DNA of 64,000 nt from positions 66,699-130,698 of the forward strand of contig CAWDLI010000003.1 of the NCBI GenBank assembly GCA_963803245.1, read 5' to 3'. This document shows, piece by piece, positions 14,046 through 22,348 of the stretch. Under the pieces are notes generated by a model. It was not told the DNA's origin and made no database searches. It saw only the letters and a list, made by a program, of their open reading frames with translations. Every line of letters starts with the position of its first letter. Positions within the stretch are counted from its first letter, which is position 1. A program made the translations under genes and the position numbers. This stretch comes from JACVRW01 sp963803245. Lineage in GTDB: Bacteria; Actinomycetota; Thermoleophilia; Solirubrobacterales; Thermoleophilaceae.

Positions 14046-14267
14046 ATGTACATCGGAACCTCGATATTGCTCATCGCTGTCGGCGCGATCCTCGCGTGGG
14101 CCGTGACGGCCACGGTGGCCGGGTTGGACATCCAGACGGCCGGCGTGATCCTGATGGCCGTAGGCGTGATCGGACTGATCGTGTCGCTCTTGGAGCAGAC
14201 GATCTGGGCCGACCGCCGCCGCAGGGCCGCCGAGCCCGAAGTCGTCCGCGAACACCGGTACCGCTAG
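14046..14267 (+). CDS. Two-helix membrane protein, DUF6458-like (73 aa)
   Basis: MYIGTSILLIAVGAILAWAV, then VAGLDIQTAGVILMAVGVIG and a second helix, and a basic tail RRRRAAEPEVVREHRYR. The pattern (IGxSLxLIAxGAILxxAV, DIxxxGxILMxxGxxG) is that of a common actinobacterial small membrane protein family. It follows the 31-residue peptide by 17 nt. Confidence 0.75.
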   Translation: MYIGTSILLIAVGAILAWAVTATVAGLDIQTAGVILMAVGVIGLIVSLLEQTIWADRRRRAAEPEVVREHRYR

Positions 14268-14377
14268 GCAGTCGAGAGACGAAAAACCCGCTGAGATCCG
14301 TACAGACGGGAGGTCTGGTAGGAGGCCATGTCCGGTCGGCAGAGGGTCGTGCTGGTCCGCCTCCCCCTGAAGCTGTC

Positions 14378-14406
14378 TTGACCGGAGCAGCTGGTGGTGG
14401 TAGGCC
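14378..14406 (+). promoter_or_regulatory. Promoter of the 14463 lipoprotein gene
   Basis: TTGACC (14378-14383), 17 nt, TAGGCC (14401-14406), then CACGC. The same boxes with the same 17-nt spacer occur at 15870 and 16938 ahead of the two other secreted-protein genes. Confidence 0.6.
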
Positions 14407-14462
14407 ACGCCGTACACCGGCGACGGACCCGGCCGGCTCGGCCCAGACCGTTTGGAGCTCGC

Positions 14463-15311
14463 ATGAAGCGCTTCGCGCTCGCCCTGTCCGCGATTGTCGT
14501 GGGGGTAGTGGTGTCGAGTTGTGCGGTCGGTGTTCGCCAGCCCGCCACGAACATCGCAGCGACTACCGCGACGCTGAACGGCAAGGTGCTCTCGACCACA
14601 GGCGGCCCGGGCAGCTGGTACCTCGAGTACGGGCTCACGCAGGCTCGCACGGAGAGAACGCCGACGAGGACAATCGACTTCGTAGTCGGCCAAGTGGAGC
14701 CGGTGTCCGAGCCGGTCGACGGGCTCAAGTCCGCGACGACCTACTACGTCGCGGTCTGTGCCGAGGACAGCGAGAACCCGGGAGACCCGTTCTGCAGTCC
14801 GGTCCAAACATTCACGACCGACCCTGATCTGGCGGCAGATTCGGTGACCGGGTCGGCTTACCAGTGCGAATCCTCCTCGCCCCCACAGCCGCCGTGCCTG
14901 ACCCGCGACACCATCGAGGTGGATGCGCGAAGCGGGCCGGCTGGGGAGGACCCGTCCGGCACGATCACAGTCATTGATGGCTCTGGGAGTCGCGGCGCGA
15001 CAGGCTTTACTGGCGAGCTCAGCTGCCTTTACGTCAGCGGCAACGTCGCAGTCGTGGGAGCCTTGGGCCGCCGCTTCGGAGGCGTCTTTGAGGCAGACAA
15101 CTACCCTGCGGCAGCGAGCTTCCGGGTGACCGATGGAGGCGGCTCGGGATCCAGCCAGGACAGATGGGAGTATTTCCATCGAGGCGGCGAGTTCGGAGGT
15201 CCACCCCCGTCCGCACCAACCGACTGCCGGTCGTTCAACCCGCCGTCTACCTCCTTCCTCGTCAACGAAGCAGGCGACCTCGTCGTGGCCGACGCGTCGT
15301 CCAGCAGCTGA
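14463..15311 (+). CDS. Lipoprotein with fibronectin-like and DARSGP modules
   Basis: 282 residues. Signal MKRFALALSAIVVGVVVSSC with lipobox VSSC at Cys 20. Residues ~25-115 resemble a fibronectin III-type domain (ATLNGKVLSTTGGPGSWYLE, YGLTQ, then GLKSATTYYVAVCAED). Residues ~150-215 form a module also present in the next two genes: IEVDARSGPAGEDPSGTITV, LSCLYVSGNVAVVG. It ends with a Ser/Asp-rich tail. Probably anchored outside the membrane; ligand unknown. Confidence 0.8.
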   Translation: MKRFALALSAIVVGVVVSSCAVGVRQPATNIAATTATLNGKVLSTTGGPGSWYLEYGLTQARTERTPTRTIDFVVGQVEPVSEPVDGLKSATTYYVAVCAEDSENPGDPFCSPVQTFTTDPDLAADSVTGSAYQCESSSPPQPPCLTRDTIEVDARSGPAGEDPSGTITVIDGSGSRGATGFTGELSCLYVSGNVAVVGALGRRFGGVFEADNYPAAASFRVTDGGGSGSSQDRWEYFHRGGEFGGPPPSAPTDCRSFNPPSTSFLVNEAGDLVVADASSSS

Positions 15312-15339
15312 CGGTCGGGCCTGTTCGAGCCGGCCGCGC

Positions 15340-15345
15340 GATACT
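15340..15345 (+). promoter_or_regulatory. Array-head -10 element (GATACT)
   Basis: GCGCGATACT with 9 nt to the ATG at 15355. It lacks the GGG seen before other copies. Confidence 0.45.
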
Positions 15346-15354
15346 CGGCGGGCG

Positions 15355-15768
15355 ATGTCGCAGGTAGCCCCGCGTGACAAACGGGAACAAGTCCAAGTCT
15401 CCACCGACGCGCTCAACGCCTGGAACTTCGAGGCGCTTGCCGACATCTTTCACCCGAAGCTGGAACACCATTCGGTGTTCGCTGCCGTTGAAGGAGATGT
15501 CTACCGCGGGATCGAGGGCCAGCGGAGGCGCTGGGAGAACGTCCAGGCGACCTGGGACGACTTCCACATCACCGTTGCGGAGATCCACGACGCCGACAAC
15601 GAGTCTGTCGTTGTGGTGTTGCGCTTGACACGGAAAGCGAAGGTGAGCGGAGCCCCCCTTGACAGCTTTCTGGGGCTGGTATGGACATGGCGGGACGGGA
15701 AGGTCTGGCGGATGGTCAGCTACACAGACCCACGGGACGCTCTCGAAGCCGTGAGGCTGTCGGAGTAG
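15355..15768 (+). CDS. SnoaL/NTF2-like protein with an altered leader
   Basis: 137 residues. The head promoter and ATGTCGCAGG are conserved, but the leader then changes to MSQVAPRDKREQVQVSTDAL. The core is typical (HPKLEHHSVFAAVEGDVYRG, WENVQATWDDFHITVAEIHD) and the end is DALEAVRLSE with the standard CTGTCGGAGTAG. A solitary cassette between secreted-protein genes. Confidence 0.88.
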   Translation: MSQVAPRDKREQVQVSTDALNAWNFEALADIFHPKLEHHSVFAAVEGDVYRGIEGQRRRWENVQATWDDFHITVAEIHDADNESVVVVLRLTRKAKVSGAPLDSFLGLVWTWRDGKVWRMVSYTDPRDALEAVRLSE

Positions 15769-15869
15769 CCCGCTAGCCGTCACCCCGGCTCCTGGCTTTT
15801 CCCACAGCCGCCCGTCTCCCCGGTCCCGGTTGGGCTGTGGTTGTGGGACCTCCCCACCCTTTGGGTTCC

Positions 15870-15898
15870 TTGATTCGGGTGCGTGGTGATGGTAGGCC
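15870..15898 (+). promoter_or_regulatory. Promoter of the 15940 secreted-protein gene
   Basis: TTGATT (15870-15875), 17 nt, TAGGCC (15893-15898), followed by CACGCAGTAC as at 16938. Confidence 0.6.
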
Positions 15899-15939
15899 AC
15901 GCAGTACAGGGCACTGGACTCGATCGAAGGGGGTGCCCG

Positions 15940-16887
15940 ATGCGGAGAGATCTCCTTGCAGTGCTTGGCGTGATGGCCGTTTTCGGCGGGGCACCTGTCG
16001 CGGCGGTCGCGGCCCCGACGGTCACGATCACGGCGGACTGTAGCCATCCCACCGCGCCGTACGGAGTCTCTGTTGTTGTAAGTGGCCTTCCGTCTGGAGC
16101 TCTCTTCCGAGCCGAAATCACGTATGCCAGCGGCGGTTTCGGGCCTGTCGCGCGTGCCGATGCAAATGGACAGGTCCACCAAGGTTTCGCATCCGGGGTC
16201 CCGCTCGGCCTCGTTACGGCGAGTGGCTACCACGACGTCGACGAGGACTCCACGCAAGACCCCGGGGAGCCCGGCGTCGAAGCGAGCCTCGGGAACCCCT
16301 GCGCTGACCCGCCCGTCCCCGGAGGTGCCGTTACCGGCGCGGCGGACATCATTCTCTTCGAGCTGTTCGGAATCCAGCCAGTCCGCCTGAGCATCGACGC
16401 GCGAAGCGGGCCGGTGGGCCAAAGCCCGGCCGGGACCGTCCGTCTCGCAACTCCGGATGGCGACGTAACCGGCACGGTCACGTGTGTCGGTGTCAAGGGT
16501 GCGATGGCCACCGTCGGGGTACGTCTGGATCGAGCGCTGTCTGGCGGCATGTTCGCCGTGCAGATCGACATTGGGGACTACTCGTCTGACAACCCGGCCA
16601 TTGAAGATCTCGTCGCCTTGACGCCGGTCGCAAGCGCACCGTCGCAGTGTCCCTTTCCGTTGTCGACGGGCGGGGGCTTCTACAGCACGTTCAATGGGAC
16701 CTTCGTAGTTGCTCCTGCCCCAGCACTCCCCACCTCCAAGGATCAGTGCAAGCGCGGGGGCTGGCGCAACTTCCCGCAGTTCCAGAACCAGGGGCAGTGC
16801 GTCATGTTCGTCGTCCGGTCGTGCGGGCAGCGCGGGCGGTTCGAGCCCAAGCCCAAGAACTGCCCCGTGAGGCTCCCAAACCGCTAA
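15940..16887 (+). CDS. Secreted protein with DARSGP module and KDQCKxGGW tail
   Basis: 315 residues. The signal peptide MRRDLLAVLGVMAVFGGAPV ends near AVAA-AP. Residues ~27-105 are a beta domain. The shared module is at ~148-210 (LSIDARSGPVGQSPAGTVRL, GTVTCVGVKGAMATVGV). The C-terminus has KDQCKRGGWRNFPQFQNQGQ followed by CVMFV, a Cys-containing end common on exported actinobacterial proteins. Start at ATG 15940 after the conserved GGGGTGCCCG stretch. Role at the surface unknown. Confidence 0.8.
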   Translation: MRRDLLAVLGVMAVFGGAPVAAVAAPTVTITADCSHPTAPYGVSVVVSGLPSGALFRAEITYASGGFGPVARADANGQVHQGFASGVPLGLVTASGYHDVDEDSTQDPGEPGVEASLGNPCADPPVPGGAVTGAADIILFELFGIQPVRLSIDARSGPVGQSPAGTVRLATPDGDVTGTVTCVGVKGAMATVGVRLDRALSGGMFAVQIDIGDYSSDNPAIEDLVALTPVASAPSQCPFPLSTGGGFYSTFNGTFVVAPAPALPTSKDQCKRGGWRNFPQFQNQGQCVMFVVRSCGQRGRFEPKPKNCPVRLPNR

Positions 16888-16937
16888 GAGGCGATCTCCG
16901 GTCGCCTGGCGGTCGTGATGCTCCCGCTCAGGGAGCC

Positions 16938-16966
16938 TTGACCGAGGAAGCCGGTGGTGCTAGGCC
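16938..16966 (+). promoter_or_regulatory. Promoter of the 17009 secreted-protein gene
   Basis: TTGACC (16938-16943), 17 nt, TAGGCC (16961-16966), followed by CACGCAGTAC. The leader to ATG 17009 shares GGACTCG, TCGAA and GGGGTGCCCG blocks with the 15940 gene. Confidence 0.6.
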
Positions 16967-17008
16967 ACGCAGTACGCCGGCATTGGACTCGGTCGAAAGG
17001 GGTGCCCG

Positions 17009-18238
17009 ATGAGGAAGCGGCTGCTTGTGGTTGCCCTGGCTGCGTTTGGGGCGGGCCTGACAGTCCCCGGTGTGGGTGTGGCGCAAACCGCCGAGGACTC
17101 GGTGACGGGAACCGCGACCTTCCCGAATGCCGCTGTCAGATTCGACGCTCGCAGCGGTCCCGCTGGCGAGCACCCGAGCGGGGAAGTCGTGTCCAGCGGA
17201 AATGGCTACCGGTCGCGCGTAACGTGTCTTTTGGTCGTGGGGACACGAGCGACTATCGGCGTCGACGTCCTCAATACCGGGATCGGCGGCTACTTCTTCG
17301 TCGAAGACAACAACTCGGGCACCGATCGGGCCGTCTTTCACGTTCCCACGGGCGTCTTCTTCCCGCCGACAACGTGTCCGTTGGACCCACCGCAGGGCGT
17401 GCCACTCGCCCCAGTCACGACGGGGGACATCGCCATTCGGGACGCACCATTCTTCCTGACAGATGTCAGTCAGCAAGCCGCTGGCAGCACTCATGACTCG
17501 GCCGACAACAAGACTGCGACAGTCACTTGCCCCGCAGGCAAGCGGATAGTTGGACCGTGGGCGAGCATCTCGCGCCCCGGCGAGGTCGGCCTAGACGACG
17601 TCGTGCCCAACCGCAACTTGACGGCGGTCACGGCGCGAGGCCTGGAGGACGAGGACGGAGCAGCGACCATATGGCAGGTCGTCGCGCACGCCGTTTGTGC
17701 TGGACCCCCACCCGGCCTCGAGCGAGCGGCCGCCACCAGCGCACTCGACTCGGCGAACGTCAAGACAGCCGTCGCGCGGTGCTCGCCCAGTAAACGCCTG
17801 ATCGGCACCGGCGCAGCCATCAATGCTGGCATCGGCCAGGTCGTCCTCGACGACATCCATCCATCCGGCGATCTCACACACGTCCGGACGAAAGGGGTCG
17901 AGGACGAAACCGGCTTCAACCAACCGTGGAGCATCACCGCGATAGCAATCTGCTCGTATCCGCCATCCGGTCTCAACCGCGTCGCCGGAACCTCTCAGCT
18001 CGGCTCCGCACCCACCTCCGAAGCCGGGGCACCACCCTGTCAAGTCACGCTCGGCCGCGGCAGCCTCATCAACGCAGGCCTAGGCCAAGTCAGGGGCATC
18101 TTCAGCGACGTCCACTTCGGCCACCTAACGGTCGCAGCGACCGAAGACCAAAGCGGCTTCGACGGCCTCTGGAACATGACAGCGTTCTCGATCTGCGCCG
18201 ACGCGGCGTCGACCACGACCACCCGCTCCAACAACTAA
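17009..18238 (+). CDS. Secreted protein with DARSGP module and three internal repeats
   Basis: 409 residues with signal MRKRLLVVALAAFGAGLTVP cleaved near VAQT. The shared module is at ~44-110 (VRFDARSGPAGEHPSGEVVS, VTCLLVVGTRATIGVDV). Residues ~155-400 consist of three ~80-residue repeats, each with a Cys-x-x-x-K-R motif (CPAGKRIVGPWASI; CSPSKRLIGTGAAINAGIGQ; a diverged third), a VxLDDxxP strand, an ED(E/Q)xGF turn and an AxAICxxPP end. The repeats suggest a small beta-propeller or stacked beta domain that binds outside the cell; function unknown. Confidence 0.8.
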   Translation: MRKRLLVVALAAFGAGLTVPGVGVAQTAEDSVTGTATFPNAAVRFDARSGPAGEHPSGEVVSSGNGYRSRVTCLLVVGTRATIGVDVLNTGIGGYFFVEDNNSGTDRAVFHVPTGVFFPPTTCPLDPPQGVPLAPVTTGDIAIRDAPFFLTDVSQQAAGSTHDSADNKTATVTCPAGKRIVGPWASISRPGEVGLDDVVPNRNLTAVTARGLEDEDGAATIWQVVAHAVCAGPPPGLERAAATSALDSANVKTAVARCSPSKRLIGTGAAINAGIGQVVLDDIHPSGDLTHVRTKGVEDETGFNQPWSITAIAICSYPPSGLNRVAGTSQLGSAPTSEAGAPPCQVTLGRGSLINAGLGQVRGIFSDVHFGHLTVAATEDQSGFDGLWNMTAFSICADAASTTTTRSNN

Positions 18239-18289
18239 CGGGTCATCGCGCAAACCGGTCGACCCCTCGGTGAGGGTGCTCGCACAGGG

Positions 18290-18439
18290 TCATGCCGCCG
18301 GCCGGCGGATCCTGCGGCGCTTGCCGCAACCACAGGTCCAGGTATGCAGGATGTAGCGGGCCTTGCCGAACGTGGCCCAGCGGGACCGTTGCTTGCGTCC
18401 CCCCAGGCTCGAGCCGCAGCGTGTGCAGCTGATCGGCAT
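18290..18439 (-). CDS. Small zinc-ribbon-like protein (49 aa)
   Basis: MPISCTRCGSSLGGRKQRSR, then WATFGKARYILHTWTCGCGK and RRRIRRPAA. A CxxC pair near the start and a CGC pair near the end could bind one zinc; the rest is strongly basic, so nucleic-acid binding is plausible. Family not recognised. Confidence 0.55.
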   Translation of the reverse strand: MPISCTRCGSSLGGRKQRSRWATFGKARYILHTWTCGCGKRRRIRRPAA

Positions 18440-18602
18440 CGTCAACCCTGCCGCCGGCCGTGAGGCGTGGCCGGTGAACGGCGTATCGTCCAACGCGATC
18501 GAAAGGCCTTGGATCTCCTCTCGGGGTCGACGCTGAAATGCCGGCCCTGGTCGTGGAGGAGCCGTGTGCCCCTCCAAGGTCGTAGACGGGCGGTCCCGGC
18601 TC

Positions 18603-18634
18603 GCGTGCCAGTTGGCGTGCCAGTCGCGTGCCAG
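18603..18634. repeat. Three phased direct repeats of GCGTGCCAG
   Basis: Copies at 18603-18611, 18615-18623 and 18626-18634, spaced 12 and 11 bp, hence on nearly the same face of the helix. The arrangement resembles arm-type binding sites of a recombinase or operator repeats. Nothing else is supported in 18440-18713. Confidence 0.45.
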
Positions 18635-18713
18635 CAGCACGGGTCGATACGGGTCCATACCGGCACCCGTTCGGCTCAGGAATGCGGGGGTAGGCTCTAG
18701 GCCGCGGCGGCGT

Positions 18714-19115
18714 TCAGATGTAGTACATCTGCGCGCCCGCCGCCTGGGCCTCGCGCTCCGCCAGCTCGGCGATCGTCGTGCCCGCCAGCACGGTGCGGGC
18801 CGCCTCCACCGCCTCGGTCCAGATCGGGCCGGACTCGGCGGCGTCCGCTCCCAGTTCGCCCTCCAGCAGCTCGACGATCTCGAGCACGGTTACGTCGGAG
18901 GGTGAGCGGGCGAAGTTGTAGCCGCCCTTGACTCCGCGCTGGCTCTGGAGGATCCCGGCACGACGCAGGGTGGCGAAGAGGCCTTCGAGGAACTGCACGG
19001 GAATGTCACGCGCCCTGGCGATCTCTCCGATCGGAACCGGCGCGCCGCGGCCGCGGCGGGCCAGCTCGGCGAGAGCGCGTACCGCGTACGGGGACTTCGT
19101 GGTGATGACCAGCAC
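18714..19115 (-). CDS. Rrf2-family transcriptional regulator
   Basis: 133 residues: MLVITTKSPYAVRALAELAR and IGEIARARDIPVQFLEGLFA form the winged helix-turn-helix, then RRAGILQSQRGVKGGYNFAR is the wing, matching Rrf2 proteins. It has no Cys, so it cannot hold the Fe-S cluster of IscR or NsrR and is closer to CymR-type members that respond through protein or ligand contact. The target is unknown; divergent from the VanZ-like gene, whose start lies 25 bp away, so it may control that promoter. Confidence 0.85.
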   Translation of the reverse strand: MLVITTKSPYAVRALAELARRGRGAPVPIGEIARARDIPVQFLEGLFATLRRAGILQSQRGVKGGYNFARSPSDVTVLEIVELLEGELGADAAESGPIWTEAVEAARTVLAGTTIAELAEREAQAAGAQMYYI

Positions 19116-19140
19116 CGGCGACCCACTCTACGGTATGCGC

Positions 19141-19521
19141 ATGTCTCTGAATCGCGGCGCGGGCCTCTGGCTCCCCCCGGTCGCGTTGATGGCGATCATC
19201 TTCTTCTTCTCGGCCCAGCCAGACCTCAGCTCGGGGCTCGGCGTGGTGGACCTCGTGCTGCGGAAGATCGTGCACTTCATGGAGTACGGGCTGCTCTGCT
19301 TCCTCCTCTGGCGCGCGCTCCGGACCGTCACGAGCCCGGACCGGGCCATCCTGCTCGCGCTGCTCATCGCCTCGGCATACGCGGCCACGGACGAGTGGCA
19401 CCAGACGTACGTCGAGGGTCGTCACGGCACCCCCGTCGACTGGCTGATCGACTCCGCCGGAGCCTTCGTGGTCGCCGCTCGGCTGTGGACGCTCGAGCAA
19501 CGCCGTCGCGTATCCGCCTGA
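19141..19521 (+). CDS. VanZ-like membrane protein
   Basis: 126 residues with four hydrophobic segments. VanZ-type motifs are visible: FFFSAQPDLSSG, KIVHFMEYGLLCFLLWRAL and ATDEWHQTYVEGRHGTPVDW LIDSAGA. TACGGT (19129-19134) and 6 nt precede ATG 19141, fitting a leaderless start; ATG 19135 is also in frame. The stop TGA overlaps the ATG of the kinase gene. Confidence 0.85.
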   Translation: MSLNRGAGLWLPPVALMAIIFFFSAQPDLSSGLGVVDLVLRKIVHFMEYGLLCFLLWRALRTVTSPDRAILLALLIASAYAATDEWHQTYVEGRHGTPVDWLIDSAGAFVVAARLWTLEQRRRVSA

Positions 19522-20681
19522 TGCACCGATTCTCGATCGCGTCGGTCCCTCCCGTGCTGGTGTTCGCCGCCGCGCGGCTCGCGCTGGCGGTGGCCGGGCT
19601 GGCCGCCGTGGCGATCACCCGCTACGACGGCTGGGAGAGCACTGCCCTCGTCATCGGCGGCCTGGTCGTGCCCTGGTCGCTGGGGGTTCTGGTGGTCGCC
19701 CTGCGCAACGAGGAGGCCGCCCTAGGCCTGGTCGTGATGGGAGGCGACCTGCTTGTGCTGCTGGCCGTCGAACTGGTCACACCCGACGCCTCCCGCGGGG
19801 TCAGGTCTGCGGCCACCTTCCTCGTCGCCGCCCACGCCCACTTCCAGGGGGAACGGCGCGGGGTGCTGCTCGCGGTCGTCTGGGTCACCGTGCTCGTGGC
19901 CGGCTCGGTGATCCGCGGCGGCTCGTCGCTCGACTCCCACGTGGTCGCCTTCCACGACACGCTGTTTGCGCTCGCGACGATTTCGACGGGCCTGGTGGTG
20001 GGCCGTCTGCGCACCGCCGAGACGGCTTCGCGACTCCAGGCGCGCGATCTCTCGCGTCACACCATGCGTGAGGAGGCCGAGGTGCGCCGCCGCGTGGCGC
20101 AGTCGATCCACGACGGGCCCGTCCAGGATCTGATCGGGCTGGACATGATCCTCTCGACGCTCGGACGAGAGCTCGAGGGCGACGGGAAGACACGAGCGCG
20201 CGAGCTGCTCACGGACGCCCGCGAGCTGACCACCCACAACGTCCAGGCTCTGCGCGACGAGATGGTGGACCTCGGTCCCTACGGCTTTCAGGACGTGACG
20301 CTCGCGGCCGCCATCGAAGGCTCCGTTCCGACCTGGATGCGCCGCTACGAGATCGACATCCGCCTCGAGCTCGACCCGGAGCTGCTGCCCCCGAAGGTGG
20401 CCGGCGAGCTCTTCCGGATCTCCCAGGAGGCCGTGATCAACGCCGGGCGCCACGCCGGCGCGTCCACGGTCTGGGTGACCCTCCGCCGCGACGATCACGC
20501 GGTGGAGCTGAAGGTGGCCGACGACGGCAAGGGCTTCGAGCTGACAGGCCAGAAGCCGGGACACCTCGGCCTCGCGAGCATGCGCGAGCGGGCGGAGCTG
20601 CTCGACGGTCAGCTCGACATCCGGACCTCGGGAGCCGGCACCGTCGTGACCGCCCGCGCTCCCCTCCCCGACGCGGGCTAG
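19521..20681 (+). CDS. Membrane sensor histidine kinase, NarX/DegS type
   Basis: 386 residues. Five or six hydrophobic segments occupy ~1-160. A HisKA_3 dimerisation helix carries the phosphorylated His in RRRVAQSIHDGPVQDLIGLD. The ATPase domain shows the N box SQEAVINAGRHAG, the G1 box VADDGKGFEL and the G2 region GHLGLASMRERAELLDG. This class normally pairs with a LuxR-type regulator, but none lies beside it; the nearest LuxR domain is in the HDOD protein at 22349. The start overlaps the VanZ stop (TGATG), so translation is coupled. Confidence 0.9.
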   Translation: MHRFSIASVPPVLVFAAARLALAVAGLAAVAITRYDGWESTALVIGGLVVPWSLGVLVVALRNEEAALGLVVMGGDLLVLLAVELVTPDASRGVRSAATFLVAAHAHFQGERRGVLLAVVWVTVLVAGSVIRGGSSLDSHVVAFHDTLFALATISTGLVVGRLRTAETASRLQARDLSRHTMREEAEVRRRVAQSIHDGPVQDLIGLDMILSTLGRELEGDGKTRARELLTDARELTTHNVQALRDEMVDLGPYGFQDVTLAAAIEGSVPTWMRRYEIDIRLELDPELLPPKVAGELFRISQEAVINAGRHAGASTVWVTLRRDDHAVELKVADDGKGFELTGQKPGHLGLASMRERAELLDGQLDIRTSGAGTVVTARAPLPDAG

Positions 20682-22276
20682 GCGAGCGCCATGCCGGGCG
20701 CGACCCGGACCTCTACCAGCGATGGCGACTCGGAGGCGATGGCGTCGCCGAGCGCCGCGTGCAGCTCGTCGCGCGTCTGCACACTGCTCGCGGCGACACC
20801 GTAGCCGGAGGCCACGGCCGCGACGTCGAGGGCCGGCAGGTCGAGGCCCGGCGCGCCGGTGACCGACTCGATCGAGGCGAACCACTTCAGGATCGCGTAC
20901 TCCTCGTTTCGAAGGATCAGGAACGTCACGGGGACGTCGTAGGCCACCGCCGTCCAGAAGCCCTGGATCGCGTACTGGGCCGACCCTTCCCCCAGCACGC
21001 ACACCACGGGCCGCTCAGGCTGGGCCAGCTGGACGCCGATGGCCGCGGCCAGCCCGAAACCGAGGCCGCCGCCGGCCCCGAAGTAGTAGCTGCCGGGGCG
21101 CGAGATGCGCAGGCGGTTCCGAATCGCCACTGTGCTCGACGGAGCCTCCAGCACCAGGATGCCGTCGTCGGGAAACACCTCCGCGAGCGTGGCCGCCGCC
21201 GCCGAGCCGCTCATCGGATCGGCCTCCCCCGGCGGCTCCGGCGCGGGGCGCTGCGGAGGCGGGTCGGACTCGGACTGGTCGAGCACCGCAAGCAGCGCCT
21301 CGAGCGTGAGCACGGGGTCGGCCACCAGCGCGTCGCCCATCGGGGCCCGCGCCGCCTCGTCCGGATCGCTGGTGATCGCCACGAGCGACGCGCCGTCCGG
21401 CAGCGGCGGCCCCGGGATGTTGGGGTAGTACGGGAAGACCGAGGACCCGGCCACCAGCACGAGATCGTGCCCGGCGATCGTCTCCGCGAGCGGGCCCACG
21501 GCGGGCGGCAGCATGCCCTGGAACGCCGGATGATCCTCGGGGAACCCGAGCCGTCCCCCACCCGTCGCGGGCGTGGCCCAGACCGGCAGGCGCAGCCGCT
21601 CCGCGAGCGCCACGGCGGCGTCCCAGCCACGACGCGAATCCAGGTCCGGCCCGACCACGAGGACAGGGTGGGACGCGCCGGCCAGTCTCTCCCCCAGTCC
21701 GCGAACTGCCGCCGGGTCGGGCTGCGCTGCCCCGGAGACCGTCCGCTCCAGCTGGTGCGGCGTGGCGACGGGGTCGACCTCGGCCGCCCAGTCGTCCATC
21801 GGGATCGACACGAACACGGGGCCGCGCGGCGGCAGCGAGGCGAGGTGCGCCCCGCGCGCCAGCGCGTGCGGCACGTCCTCAGCGCGCGGCGGCTCGTAGC
21901 TCCACTTGACGAGCGGGTGCGGCATCCGGACCGCATCGCGGTTCGTGAGGTTGGCCTGGAGCGTCATGAGCGAGCGCGCCTGCTGCCCGGCGGTCACCAG
22001 CAGCGGCGTCTTGTTGGCCTGTGCGTTGAAGATCGCGCCCATGCCGTTGCCCACGCCCGGCGCGGTGTGGAGGTTGACCATCGTCGTACGCCCGCTCGCC
22101 TGCGCGAAGCCGTCGGCCATGCCCACGGCGACGATCTCGTGGAGGCCCAGCACGTAGCGGAAGTCGTCGGGGAAGTCCGCGAGCATCGGCAGCTCCGTGG
22201 AGCCGGGATTGCCGAACACGGTGGTCATCCCGCGCTCGCGGAGAAGGTCCAGGGTCGCTTCGCGCACGCTCGCCAT
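20678..22276 (-). CDS. Thiamine-diphosphate enzyme, benzoylformate decarboxylase-like
   Basis: 532 residues from ATG 22276 (MASVREATLDLLRERGMTTV), aligning along its length with benzoylformate decarboxylase. FGNPGSTELP (Ser26), the cofactor Glu in LHEIVAVGMADGF and NLHTAPG (His70) are kept. The second active-site His (RYHQYDPG in the reference) is replaced: VFPYYPNIPG. The cofactor motif is GEGSAQYAIQGFWTAVAYDV rather than GDG. So fold and cofactor are clear but the reaction may differ from benzoylformate decarboxylation. The stop overlaps the end of the convergent kinase gene by 4 nt. Confidence 0.85.
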   Translation of the reverse strand: MASVREATLDLLRERGMTTVFGNPGSTELPMLADFPDDFRYVLGLHEIVAVGMADGFAQASGRTTMVNLHTAPGVGNGMGAIFNAQANKTPLLVTAGQQARSLMTLQANLTNRDAVRMPHPLVKWSYEPPRAEDVPHALARGAHLASLPPRGPVFVSIPMDDWAAEVDPVATPHQLERTVSGAAQPDPAAVRGLGERLAGASHPVLVVGPDLDSRRGWDAAVALAERLRLPVWATPATGGGRLGFPEDHPAFQGMLPPAVGPLAETIAGHDLVLVAGSSVFPYYPNIPGPPLPDGASLVAITSDPDEAARAPMGDALVADPVLTLEALLAVLDQSESDPPPQRPAPEPPGEADPMSGSAAAATLAEVFPDDGILVLEAPSSTVAIRNRLRISRPGSYYFGAGGGLGFGLAAAIGVQLAQPERPVVCVLGEGSAQYAIQGFWTAVAYDVPVTFLILRNEEYAILKWFASIESVTGAPGLDLPALDVAAVASGYGVAASSVQTRDELHAALGDAIASESPSLVEVRVAPGMALA

Positions 22277-22305
22277 CGGCGCGCGCCAGCATTTCACAGC
22301 GGCAG

Positions 22306-22341
22306 TTGCGGAAGCAGCCGACTCGGCCGGCTGCGCACCGA
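22306..22341. repeat. Palindromic dispersed repeat, copy A
   Basis: Intergenic between the TPP-enzyme start and the HDOD-LuxR stop. Read on the minus strand: CGGTGCGCAG, CCGGCCGAGTCGG, CTGCTTCCGC. It forms a hairpin with arms GCAGCCGGC and GTCGGCTGC. See copies at 29998, 43113 and 54755. Confidence 0.65.
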
Positions 22342-22348
22342 TGTCTTC

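Noticed and set aside
18442..18666. Minus-strand frame covering the GCGTGCCAG repeats
   Set aside because: The repeated residues come from the 9-bp DNA repeats, there is no ribosome site, and the composition is not protein-like.
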